The position numbers were made by a program, and so were the translations under genes. The notes beneath the pieces were generated by a model. The model worked only from the letters and a program-made list of their open reading frames with translations, was not told where the DNA came from and ran no database searches. Positions 25,907-33,939 of a DNA stretch of 64,000 nucleotides are shown piece after piece (position 1 is the stretch's first letter; every line of letters starts with the position of its first letter). This stretch comes from Acidimicrobiia bacterium (GTDB lineage: Bacteria > Actinomycetota > Acidimicrobiia > Acidimicrobiales > Bin134): contig JAJDUJ010000014.1 of NCBI GenBank assembly GCA_022826705.1, positions 62,001 through 126,000 on the forward strand, written 5' to 3'.

Positions 25907-27325
25907 TCAATCGTCGTCGGGATCGCTCGCCTCAGTTAGCTCCAACACCGCCTCGGCCTCAACTAATTCAGTCGCAGCCACAGCTTTAGGTAGCACTTCG
26001 ACTGGAGCCACTTCTTCGATTTTCTTGCCTCCACTGACCGGACCCCAATCCTCAATCCTTCGAGCCTTAGGAAGGAAATTGCGCTCCAACGATCCGACGC
26101 TGTCGTTGTAGGCATCCACCGCTCGCTTCAGCCCCTTCCCCACATTGCTCACATGGCCCGCGTAGACCCGCAGGCTGTCATACAAGGCGGCCGCTCCATC
26201 GGCAATCTTTTTCGCGTCCTTCTGGATATCCTGCTGCCCCCAGGCCAGAGCCACCGTCCGCAAGAACGCCAACAACAAGCCGGGTGTGGCAATTAGCACT
26301 CGGTGTTTCTTCCAGGCGTCATCCCACAGAGTGGGCTGCACGTCTAGTGCAGCATCCAGAATCGGGTCGGCTGGCACAAACATGACCGTGAAGTCGGGAG
26401 AACCCTCGACTGCCGCGGCGTAATCCTTATCTCCCAGCACCTTCGCGTGACCTATGAGCGACCTGGCGTGACTCTGGAGAAGTTCGCCCTGGCGTTGCTC
26501 GTCCTTCTCGCTGTAAGCCTCGAGATATGAATCCAATGGAGTCTTAGCATCAATCACCACCTGCACACCGTCAGGCAGGCGAACCACGGCGTCTGGGCGC
26601 ACACTGCCATCGTCAGTGGCAACTGTGTGCTGCTCAAAAAAATCGATGTGCTTCCTCATTCCCGACACTTCGAGGATGTTGCGCAGAGTCTGCTCTCCCC
26701 ATAGCCCCCTTACTTGCGGTGAGCGCAGCGCCTCTCTCAATCCGCCGGTCGCCTCGCGAAGCTGCCCGATCTGGGTTGTCAGCCCCTCGTAGGCCCCTTC
26801 CCGCTTCTCTTCGATCTCATTGACCCGTTTCTCGAACTTCGCCAGGTTTTCCTTGACCGGCTTGACCAGTTCATCGATGGCCTGCTGGCGCTGCTTAAGG
26901 TCAGCTTCGCTGAGCTTTTTTTGGTTCTCAAACTGCTCTTTAGCCTGCTTGAGGAACGCCTCGCTGTTGGCCTTGGTCACGTCGTCGGCGATGCCCTTGA
27001 ACTGGGTTTCCAATTCCTCGCGGGCCTTGGCCAACTCCTCGGTGCGGGCCTCGTGCTCGGCCTCCGTTGCGGCCAGCCTTCGTAGTGCGGTTTCCCTCTC
27101 GTCCCGCACTTCATCCCTCTCTACCCGAGCTGCATCGCGCTCGTCTCGCGCCTCGCTGAGCTGTTGATCGCGCTCAGCAAGTTGGACCTCCAGCTGGGCC
27201 GCCCGAGTCCTGAGTTCACTGGTGTCGTCAGCCCCGGCGGCAACTCCACCGTGACGCCCCCGCCACACGACAACGGCCAGGGCAACCACCAAGACCAAGA
27301 CCACGATGAGAAGAACAATCTCCAT
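25907..27325 (-). CDS. rmuC: RmuC-family DNA recombination protein
   Basis: About 472 residues. N-terminal membrane helix (residues about 3-22), a long charged coiled coil (about 40-195; runs of ERDEVRDERE type) and the RmuC nuclease-like core (GLWGEQTLRNILEVSGM, VVIDAKTPLDSYLEAY, DFTVMFVPADPILDAAL, ATPGLLLAFLRTVA). RmuC limits inversions at inverted repeats in E. coli. The acidic tail is poorly conserved. The ATG at 27325 has TAGGAT 8 nt before it. It converges on the phosphatase with a 7-base gap. Confidence 0.9.
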   Translation of the reverse strand: MEIVLLIVVLVLVVALAVVVWRGRHGGVAAGADDTSELRTRAAQLEVQLAERDQQLSEARDERDAARVERDEVRDERETALRRLAATEAEHEARTEELAKAREELETQFKGIADDVTKANSEAFLKQAKEQFENQKKLSEADLKQRQQAIDELVKPVKENLAKFEKRVNEIEEKREGAYEGLTTQIGQLREATGGLREALRSPQVRGLWGEQTLRNILEVSGMRKHIDFFEQHTVATDDGSVRPDAVVRLPDGVQVVIDAKTPLDSYLEAYSEKDEQRQGELLQSHARSLIGHAKVLGDKDYAAAVEGSPDFTVMFVPADPILDAALDVQPTLWDDAWKKHRVLIATPGLLLAFLRTVALAWGQQDIQKDAKKIADGAAALYDSLRVYAGHVSNVGKGLKRAVDAYNDSVGSLERNFLPKARRIEDWGPVSGGKKIEEVAPVEVLPKAVAATELVEAEAVLELTEASDPDDD

Positions 27326-27333
27326 AGGCCCGC

Positions 27334-27339
27334 ATCCTA
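27334..27339 (-). promoter_or_regulatory. Candidate leaderless -10 for rmuC
   Basis: Minus-strand TAGGAT, 8 nt before the ATG at 27325. Confidence 0.45.
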
Positions 27340-27430
27340 GAAACCCCCGGTGACAGTTTCCGGCCAAGGCTTCAACCTATGGGGTGGCCTAACCTGCAAC
27401 CCGCCCGCAAAACCAAGAGGAGAGCCCCAA

Positions 27431-28507
27431 ATGACCCAGATGAACGAGCTCGGCTTCTACACCCTGGCGGGGGCGCCTGAGTCGCCCCGGGAGCTGATCG
27501 ACGAGGTTCGCCAAGCCGAAGAGCTGGGCATTGGCAATGTGTTTATCAGCGAGCGGTTCAACATCAAAGAGGCCGCCACCCTGTCGGGGGCGGTAGGGGT
27601 GGCTGCCGAGAGCATGGGCATCGCCACCGCGGCCACCAACCACCACACCCGCCATCCTGTGGTGACGGCGGCATACGCCATGACCATGCACAAGCTCACC
27701 GGCGGCCGCTTCTGTCTGGGTCTCGGTCGAGGGGTCGACCGCCTCTCCCAAGCCTTCGGCCTGCCCCCCATAACCACCGCCCAAATGGAGGACTTCGTGG
27801 GTGTCATGCGCCGCCTCTGGCAAGGCGAGCCAATCTTCAACCACGAAGGCCCGATCGGCGACTATCCGGTGTTGACCCTCATGGGAGCAAGCAGCGAGCA
27901 CATCCCCATGGCCCTCACCGCCTTCGGCCCCAACTCCCTGGCCCTGGGCGGACGCTGCTTCGACGCCGTGGTGCTGCACACGTTCTTCACCGACGAGACC
28001 ACCGCCCGAGTGGTAGGCGCCGTCAAGCAGTCGGCTGAGGAATCGGGACGAGACCCGGCCTCCGTAAAGGTGTGGAGTTGCTTCGCCACCATCGGCGATC
28101 ACTTGCCTGAAGACATCCGCCTGAAGAAGACAGTGGGCCGCATGGCCACCTACCTCCAGGGCTATCCCGAGCTCATGGCCCGCACCAACAACTGGGATCC
28201 CGCCGCTCTGGAGCGATTCCTGGCCGACGAGCTGGTGGCCAACTTCCAAGGCGCCATCGATCAAGTAGCCACCACCGAGCAACTCGAGCACATCGCCGAG
28301 CTCATCCCCGAGGAGTGGCTCGCCCCCGCCGCCACCGGCACCCCCGCCCAATGCGTCGAGAAGATCCGGGGCCAGTTCGACCTCGGCTGCGACGGAGTCA
28401 TCCTCCACGGCGCCAGCCCCACCCAACTCCGCCCCATCGTGGAGGAGTACGCCCGCACCCGTCCCACCGGAAAATTCGACCACCTCCCCGCCAACCCCGG
28501 CGGCTGA
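27431..28507 (+). CDS. LLM-class flavin/F420-dependent oxidoreductase
   Basis: About 358 residues: LGFYTLAGAPESPRELIDEV at the start, then NVFISERFNIKEAATLSGA, TATNHHTRHPVVTAAYAMTM and GRFCLGLGRGVDRLSQAFG, typical of a mycobacterial-type LLM subgroup. The ATG at 27431 follows GAGGAG by 9 nt, one of the clear ribosome sites in the window. A hydrolase, a second LLM enzyme and a cupin follow on the same strand, suggesting one catabolic unit. Confidence 0.85.
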   Translation: MTQMNELGFYTLAGAPESPRELIDEVRQAEELGIGNVFISERFNIKEAATLSGAVGVAAESMGIATAATNHHTRHPVVTAAYAMTMHKLTGGRFCLGLGRGVDRLSQAFGLPPITTAQMEDFVGVMRRLWQGEPIFNHEGPIGDYPVLTLMGASSEHIPMALTAFGPNSLALGGRCFDAVVLHTFFTDETTARVVGAVKQSAEESGRDPASVKVWSCFATIGDHLPEDIRLKKTVGRMATYLQGYPELMARTNNWDPAALERFLADELVANFQGAIDQVATTEQLEHIAELIPEEWLAPAATGTPAQCVEKIRGQFDLGCDGVILHGASPTQLRPIVEEYARTRPTGKFDHLPANPGG

Positions 28508-28521
28508 TGGCGCGGGCGGTA

Positions 28522-28527
28522 TAGCGT
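28522..28527 (+). promoter_or_regulatory. Candidate leaderless -10 for the hydrolase operon at 28535
   Basis: TAGCGT, 7 nt before the ATG; the overlapping TATAGC would give 9 nt. Confidence 0.45.
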
Positions 28528-28534
28528 CGGGGCG

Positions 28535-29332
28535 ATGCAAACCGTGACTACTGCTGTTGCCGGGCTGGGGATGCGGGAGTTCACTGGGGGGTCGGGTGAT
28601 CCGCTGGTGATGCTGCACCACTCGTTTGGGAACCCGGGATGGATGCCGATCCACGAAGCCCTGGCTGATCATTACACCGTTCACGCGCTGGATTTGCCGG
28701 GCTACGGCGGGATTGACGGGTCGGAGCGACCGGACTGGGCTCGCCATCCTCGGGACCTGGCCTTGCTGGTGGGCCAGTGGCTGCGAGCCAAAGAGCTTGG
28801 GCCAGTGGAAATGGTGGGTTGCGGATTCGGGGGTTGGGTGGCAGCCGAGTTGGCCACCATGTCCCCCGAACTGCTCAAGCGGCTCGTTCTGGTGGGAGCG
28901 GCTGGGTTGCTGCCCGAAAATGGCCGAATCTACGACCAGTTCTTGGTGTCGCACTCCAATTATGTGGAGGCCGCCTTTTCCAGTACCGAGGCCTTCGAGG
29001 CGATCTACCCCCGCAACGGCGACGAATCCGAGGAGCATCCGCTGGGCGACGACACCCTGGTGGTGTGGGACATGAACCGGGAGATGACCACCCGGGTGGG
29101 GTGGAAGCCCTACATGTACAACCGCCGGCTGCGGCCCCTGCTGGGCGGCGTCACCGTCCCCGCTCTGGTGGTGTGGGGCGACAACGACGCCGTGGTGCCC
29201 ATGGAGTGCGCCCACGCCTACGTCGAGGCCCTGCCCGACGCCCGATTGGAGATCATCCCCGACTGCGGCCACGCCGTCGACCTCGAAGCCCCCGAATCGC
29301 TCGCCGCCATCATCACCGGAGGAAAAAGCTGA
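28535..29332 (+). CDS. Alpha/beta-hydrolase-fold protein lacking the nucleophile Ser
   Basis: 265 residues. The fold is clear: HHSFGNPGW oxyanion region, LDLPGYGG, an acid (WGDNDAVV) and a terminal His (CGHAVDLEAPE). The nucleophile elbow, normally GxSxGG, reads GCGFGG, so Gly97 replaces Ser. It may be a non-hydrolytic member (lyase, dioxygenase-like, or binding protein) or inactive. The stop overlaps the next ATG (TGATG), so it is translated together with the LLM enzyme that follows. Confidence 0.75.
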   Translation: MQTVTTAVAGLGMREFTGGSGDPLVMLHHSFGNPGWMPIHEALADHYTVHALDLPGYGGIDGSERPDWARHPRDLALLVGQWLRAKELGPVEMVGCGFGGWVAAELATMSPELLKRLVLVGAAGLLPENGRIYDQFLVSHSNYVEAAFSSTEAFEAIYPRNGDESEEHPLGDDTLVVWDMNREMTTRVGWKPYMYNRRLRPLLGGVTVPALVVWGDNDAVVPMECAHAYVEALPDARLEIIPDCGHAVDLEAPESLAAIITGGKS

Positions 29333-30624
29333 TGTTCCTTTCGTATTTCACCGAGCAGCCCATGAGCGCCTACCCGGCCGACGAGGGCCTCAAGGAGGGC
29401 TTCACCTCGGTGATGTTCTCCAACAAGTACTACGACCCAGTAGAGGGCAGCCGCCTGTTCAATGAGCGCATCGAGGAGTACAAGCTGGCCGATCAGGTGG
29501 GCTTCGACGGGATCATGGTGAACGAGCACCACAACGCCCCGTTCTGCATGCAGGCCCGCATCACCGTGATGTCGAGCATCCTGGCCGCCATCACCGAGAA
29601 CGCCAAGATCGTTCAGCTCGGCAACCCGCTGCCCACCTACGACAGCCCGCTGATGTTCGCCGAGGAGATCGCCATGATCGACATGATCTCCAAGGGCCGG
29701 CTGATCTCGGGCATCGTGCGGGGCGCGGGACAGGAATCGGTGTGCCTCAACGCCAACCCGGCCTACAACCGGGAGCGGTTCAACGAGGCCCACGACCTGC
29801 TGGTCAAGACCATGACCGACGACGGGCCGTTCTCGTGGGAGGGCGAGCACTTCCAGTACCGGGTGGTAAACCCCTGGGCCCGAGTGCTGCAAAAGCCCCA
29901 CCCCCGCATCTGGGTACCGGGCGTGTTCAGCGCCGAGACCATCCGCTGGGCCGCCCAGCACCGCTATCCCTACATCTCGCTCAATACTCCCCTTCATCTC
30001 ACCGGCGAACTCTGGGAGATCTACGACCAAGCGGCCCGGGCAGTGGGCTATGAGCCCGGACCGGAGAACCGGGGCTACTTGCTGAGGGTCCATGTGCAAA
30101 AGGACGGCGACAAGGCCCGGGAGAACGCCCGGGAGTTCATGTGGATGCAGGGCGAGTTCACCGGCATCGGCCACCCCTACTGGGTGAGCCCGTCAGGCTA
30201 CGGCTCGTCGGCCCGTCGGCTGGACTACGCCAAGATGGCCAACGCAGAGGTGCGAGGCTCTCGGGCCGCCCCGTTCGAGCAGCAACTGGCCGCTCGGGAG
30301 ATAGTGGCCGGCACCCCCGAAGAGGTGATCGCCGAACTGCGGGTGGTGCTGGAGACCTGCCGCCCTTCGATCCTCATGCTGTGGGGCAACGACGGAGACG
30401 TCAACCACGACGACTCCCTGCGCTGCATCGAGCTGATGGGCACCGAGGTGCTGCCCGCCCTGCGGGACATCGGCGACGAGCTGGAGCTCCATGACCCCTT
30501 CGAGCTGGACTCCCCGATCAGCCTCGCCCTCACCCCGCCCGATGAGTTGAACCCGATCGAGTCGGCAGCCGACGAGCGGCCTGAGGACACCTCAGACAGC
30601 CGGTCGCTGAAGATGTTCCGATAA
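29332..30624 (+). CDS. LLM-class monooxygenase-like oxidoreductase, long form
   Basis: About 430 residues starting MFLSYFTEQPMSAYPADEG; GGAGG lies 9 nt upstream inside the previous gene. Luciferase-fold blocks are FDGIMVNEHHNAPFCMQ, IVQLGNPLPTYDSPLMFAEE, GRLISGIVRGAGQESV and HPRIWVPGVFSAET. The EHHN segment matches two-component FMNH2-dependent monooxygenases more than F420 dehydrogenases. Sits between a hydrolase (TGATG overlap) and a cupin (TAATG overlap), consistent with a ring- or chain-cleavage pathway. Confidence 0.85.
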   Translation: MFLSYFTEQPMSAYPADEGLKEGFTSVMFSNKYYDPVEGSRLFNERIEEYKLADQVGFDGIMVNEHHNAPFCMQARITVMSSILAAITENAKIVQLGNPLPTYDSPLMFAEEIAMIDMISKGRLISGIVRGAGQESVCLNANPAYNRERFNEAHDLLVKTMTDDGPFSWEGEHFQYRVVNPWARVLQKPHPRIWVPGVFSAETIRWAAQHRYPYISLNTPLHLTGELWEIYDQAARAVGYEPGPENRGYLLRVHVQKDGDKARENAREFMWMQGEFTGIGHPYWVSPSGYGSSARRLDYAKMANAEVRGSRAAPFEQQLAAREIVAGTPEEVIAELRVVLETCRPSILMLWGNDGDVNHDDSLRCIELMGTEVLPALRDIGDELELHDPFELDSPISLALTPPDELNPIESAADERPEDTSDSRSLKMFR

Positions 30625-31091
30625 TGGGCGAACAACAACCCCAGGTGTCCTACATCCACGCCGAGGACATGGATTTCGCCGAGGTGAAGTCGCAGCAGCA
30701 CGCCGACGGCCGCCGGGTGTCGGTATGGCTGAAGTTGATGGAGCTAACCCAGGAGCGGGCCGTGTACCACACCCGCTACGACCCCGGCCTGGTGCTCGAG
30801 CGCCACGGCCACAACAGCGACCACTTCATCTTCGTCATCGACGGCGAGGTCACCTTCGACGAGGAGGTGTGCCGGGCCGGCACCCTCATCAAACTCCCCC
30901 ACCTGGCCACGTTCGGCCCCATCAAGGTGGGCGACGAGGGCGCAGAGATCCTCGAGATCTATTTCGGCGACTCCCGCCCCGCCCCCGCCGACAAGGCCGA
31001 ACACGCCGCCATCCTCGAAGAGCGCGGCATCACCGAACTCCCCCACCCCCCGGTGGACTTGCCTGACTGGTTCGGTCCGAGGACCGACTAA
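30624..31091 (+). CDS. Cupin-domain protein
   Basis: 155 residues. A single beta-barrel cupin with RYDPGLVLERHGHNSDHFIFVIDGEV, giving an HxH...H metal site. Small cupins of this type act as dioxygenases, isomerases or binding proteins. The ATG overlaps the stop of the LLM gene (TAATG) so it is the last gene of the 28535-31091 operon. Its stop overlaps the convergent amidohydrolase stop by 4 bases. Confidence 0.75.
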   Translation: MGEQQPQVSYIHAEDMDFAEVKSQQHADGRRVSVWLKLMELTQERAVYHTRYDPGLVLERHGHNSDHFIFVIDGEVTFDEEVCRAGTLIKLPHLATFGPIKVGDEGAEILEIYFGDSRPAPADKAEHAAILEERGITELPHPPVDLPDWFGPRTD

Positions 31092-32209
31092 GCCGGAACG
31101 GGGATCCCGAACAAACTGGCCGGGTTGTCGGTCAGGATCTTGCGCTTGCGCTCGTCGCTGAGGTCGTCGCGCTCCACCAGCAGCTTCACCGAGTGGGGGA
31201 AGTCGCAGTCCCAGTGGCAGTAGTCCGACGAGTAGCACAGAATGTCTTCGCCCACCTGGTCCATCACATAGGGCAGGGCCGACTCGGTGGACTCCACCCC
31301 CACGAAGCACCGCCCCGACAAGAAGTACTCCGACGGCTTGCGGTCCAAGACGGGGGCCTGGTCGGGCATCAGCTCGTATTCCTCATCGAGGCGCTCCAGC
31401 CAGAAGGGCAGCCAGCCGCAGCCGGCTTCCATGATGCCCACCCGCATGTTGGGGAACCGATGCAGTATCCCGCCCACCGTGAAGTTCATCGTGGCCAGCA
31501 TGGCCCCGAACGGGTGGGTCACGGCGTGCTTCTCCAGCCGGGTGTCGTAGCGGTCCAACACGATAGGCACCTGATCGGGGGCCTGTCCCCCGCCGTGTAC
31601 GCACACCGCGGCGCTATGGCTGTCGGCCACCTCCCACACCGCGTCGAGGGCCGGGTGGTTCAGGTTGCGGTCCAGCACGTGCTGGGCGGTCACCATGCCC
31701 ACAAACACGTCGGGATACTGGGTGAAGCACCGATCCAGCTCGGCAGCGGCCCGCTCCGGATCGATCAAGGGCAGCTTGGCCACCAGCTTCAAGCGGGCGG
31801 GGTCGTACGACGCATAAGTGGCCCGGGCGTCGTTCAGCAGCCGGCACAGCTCGTCGGCAAATCCCGGATCGCCCAGCGCCCACTCCTCGCCCGATCCCGG
31901 CGGGAACATGACGGTCACGTCGATGCCCTCTAAGTCCATGTCGGTCATCCGGGGTCCGGGCACCGCCATTCCCTCTCGCTGAAGCGGCGTCTCGAAATCC
32001 AGCTCCCCGGCGGCGTACTCCCCGTAGTTCTGATCATCCTCGGTGTGAACCGGCGATCCGGCCCCCGGCAGGTCGCCGTAGATCTCCTTCATCTTGGCCA
32101 CGTACTCCACCATCTGCGGTCGCCACTCTGCACTTATCCCGTGGCGCCACTGGGGCGGCTCACCCCCGTGCCCGTCGGAGTCGATCACGTAATACCCGTA
32201 CTTGCCCAT
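31088..32209 (-). CDS. ACMSD-like amidohydrolase
   Basis: 373 residues. The N-terminal VIDSDGHGGEPP contains the D-x-H type metal site; later ligands are likely in AVCVHGGG, HRFPNMRVGIMEAGCGW and CYSSDYCHWDCDFPH. The last differs from the WSSDYPH block of the paralogue at 22993, so substrate probably differs. It converges on the cupin and diverges from the flavodoxin-like gene at 32270. Confidence 0.8.
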   Translation of the reverse strand: MGKYGYYVIDSDGHGGEPPQWRHGISAEWRPQMVEYVAKMKEIYGDLPGAGSPVHTEDDQNYGEYAAGELDFETPLQREGMAVPGPRMTDMDLEGIDVTVMFPPGSGEEWALGDPGFADELCRLLNDARATYASYDPARLKLVAKLPLIDPERAAAELDRCFTQYPDVFVGMVTAQHVLDRNLNHPALDAVWEVADSHSAAVCVHGGGQAPDQVPIVLDRYDTRLEKHAVTHPFGAMLATMNFTVGGILHRFPNMRVGIMEAGCGWLPFWLERLDEEYELMPDQAPVLDRKPSEYFLSGRCFVGVESTESALPYVMDQVGEDILCYSSDYCHWDCDFPHSVKLLVERDDLSDERKRKILTDNPASLFGIPVPA

Positions 32210-32269
32210 ATCACCATCGTGGCACTTGGGAGGCGTAGCTGCTAGAAGTCAAGCCGTGAGGTTCCAGAC

Positions 32270-32716
32270 ATGAGGGCAGTGGTGATCTTTGAGAGCCGCA
32301 CGGGGAATACCCAGCGGGCGGCGGAGATGATCGGCGGAGAGCTGCGGGGGGCCGGCTATGAGGTGGCGGTTCGGCCGGTGCATGGGTTGAAGCTCACTGA
32401 GATCGCCGAGGCCGACCTTTTGGCGGTGGGCACCTGGGTGGACGGGCTGGTGCTGTTCGGACATCGGCCCGGCGGCACGGCCAAGCTGATGACGCTGCCG
32501 TCGCTGCACCACAAACCGGTGGCCGCGTTCGCCACCTACAAGTGGTATCCGGGCAACTGCATCGATCAGATTGCCGACCTCTTGGCCTACAAGGGTGCCG
32601 ATGTGATCCACCAGCGGGCGTTCAACAAGGCGCAGCTTGATGTGCTGGTTCCCGAGTTCGTCGACGACGTGTTGGCCGCCGTGGGCGCTACCCAGACGTC
32701 GGAGGCAACCGCATGA
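32270..32716 (+). CDS. Flavodoxin-domain protein
   Basis: 148 residues. The phosphate loop SRTGNTQ of FMN-binding flavodoxins occurs at residues about 9-15, with the WVDG and Y-containing loops further on. It may serve as electron donor to an oxygenase, or bind flavin for another role. Its TGA overlaps the ATG of the amidohydrolase (ATGA), so the two are coupled. GTGAGG lies 9 nt upstream of the ATG. Confidence 0.75.
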   Translation: MRAVVIFESRTGNTQRAAEMIGGELRGAGYEVAVRPVHGLKLTEIAEADLLAVGTWVDGLVLFGHRPGGTAKLMTLPSLHHKPVAAFATYKWYPGNCIDQIADLLAYKGADVIHQRAFNKAQLDVLVPEFVDDVLAAVGATQTSEATA

Positions 32717-33915
32717 CCATGGCCACCACCGAGATGCCCCGCATCATCAGCGTGGACGACCACGTGGTGGAGCCCCCACACCTGTGGACCAGCCGCCTTC
32801 CGGCCAAGTACCGCGACGTCGGCCCCCGCATCGAGTACCTGCCCCAGGGCGAGGTGGTGCTCGACGGCGGCACCTATCGGGAGCGCCCCGGCACCGAGGG
32901 CCGCAACGTGGCCTGGTGGCTGTACGAAGACCACACCTACTCGGTGAAGCGGCTCATCGCCGCGGCGGGCTACGCCTACGACGAGCTGTCCACCGAGGGC
33001 ATCACCTACGACGAGATGCGCCCCGGCTGCTGGCAGCCGAAGGCCCGCATCGACGACATGGAGATGAACCACACCGACGCCTCGCTGTGCTTTCCCAACT
33101 ACCCCCGCTTCTGCGGCCAGCTCTTCAACGAGCGCAAAGACAAGGAGCTGTCGCTTCTGTGCGTGCAGGCCTACAACGACTGGATGGTCGAGGAATGGTG
33201 CGGCGACTCTGATGGCCGCCTGATCCCGCTGTGCCTGGTGCCGCTGTGGGACGCCGAGCTGGCCGCCGCCGAGATCCGCCGCAATGCCGAGCGGGGCGTG
33301 CGGGCAGTGGCGTTCAGCGAGCTGCCCACCTGGCTGGGCTTGCCCAGCATCCACTCCGGCTACTGGGACACGTTCTTTGAGGCCTGTGCGGAGACCGGGA
33401 CGGTGGTGTGCATGCACATCGGATCGGGCACCCGCACGGTGTCCACCGCCGACGACGCCCCCGATGCGGTGACCGCCTCGCTCATCTTCTGCAACAGCGC
33501 GGCCTCAATGGTCGACTTCTTGTTCTCCGGCGTGCTGCACCGCTACCCCGACCTCAAGCTGATGTACGCCGAGGCCCAGATCGGGTGGATCCCCTACGCC
33601 CTGGAGCGGGCCGACGATGTGTGGGTGACCCACCAAGGGTGGAGCCAGGCCCGGCGCAACATCCCCGAACCGCCGTCGTTCTACTACTACCGCCAGGTGT
33701 ACGGCTGCTTCTTCAAAGACAGCGTGGGCATCGACCTGCTCGACCGGGTGGGGATCGACAACATCACCTTCGAAACCGACTACCCCCACGCCGACGGCAC
33801 CTGGCCCAACACCCAAGAGGTGGCCACCCGCCTGTTTGGCCATCTCGACCCCGAAGCGGTCTACAAGATCGCCCGCGGCAACGCCATCAAGCTGCTAGGC
33901 CTGGACTTCGACTGA
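32713..33915 (+). CDS. ACMSD-like amidohydrolase coupled to a flavodoxin
   Basis: 400 residues, a close relative of the gene at 22993 in layout: SVDDHVVEPPHLW metal motif, CVQAYNDWMVEEWCG, VVCMHIGSGT, HRYPDLKLMYAEAQIGW and FETDYPHADGTWP. Members of this clade are common in aromatic or alkyl degradation clusters. It starts inside the flavodoxin stop. A hairpin 3 bases after the stop separates it from the convergent molybdo-enzyme gene. Confidence 0.8.
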   Translation: MTMATTEMPRIISVDDHVVEPPHLWTSRLPAKYRDVGPRIEYLPQGEVVLDGGTYRERPGTEGRNVAWWLYEDHTYSVKRLIAAAGYAYDELSTEGITYDEMRPGCWQPKARIDDMEMNHTDASLCFPNYPRFCGQLFNERKDKELSLLCVQAYNDWMVEEWCGDSDGRLIPLCLVPLWDAELAAAEIRRNAERGVRAVAFSELPTWLGLPSIHSGYWDTFFEACAETGTVVCMHIGSGTRTVSTADDAPDAVTASLIFCNSAASMVDFLFSGVLHRYPDLKLMYAEAQIGWIPYALERADDVWVTHQGWSQARRNIPEPPSFYYYRQVYGCFFKDSVGIDLLDRVGIDNITFETDYPHADGTWPNTQEVATRLFGHLDPEAVYKIARGNAIKLLGLDFD

Positions 33916-33917
33916 TA

Positions 33918-33932
33918 CCGGCCAAAGGCCGG
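33918..33932. terminator. Perfect hairpin between convergent genes
   Basis: CCGGCC-AAA-GGCCGG is a perfect 6-bp stem in the 24-base gap. No T-run follows, so it is a terminator by position and structure only. Confidence 0.5.
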
Positions 33933-33939
33933 CAGCGGG

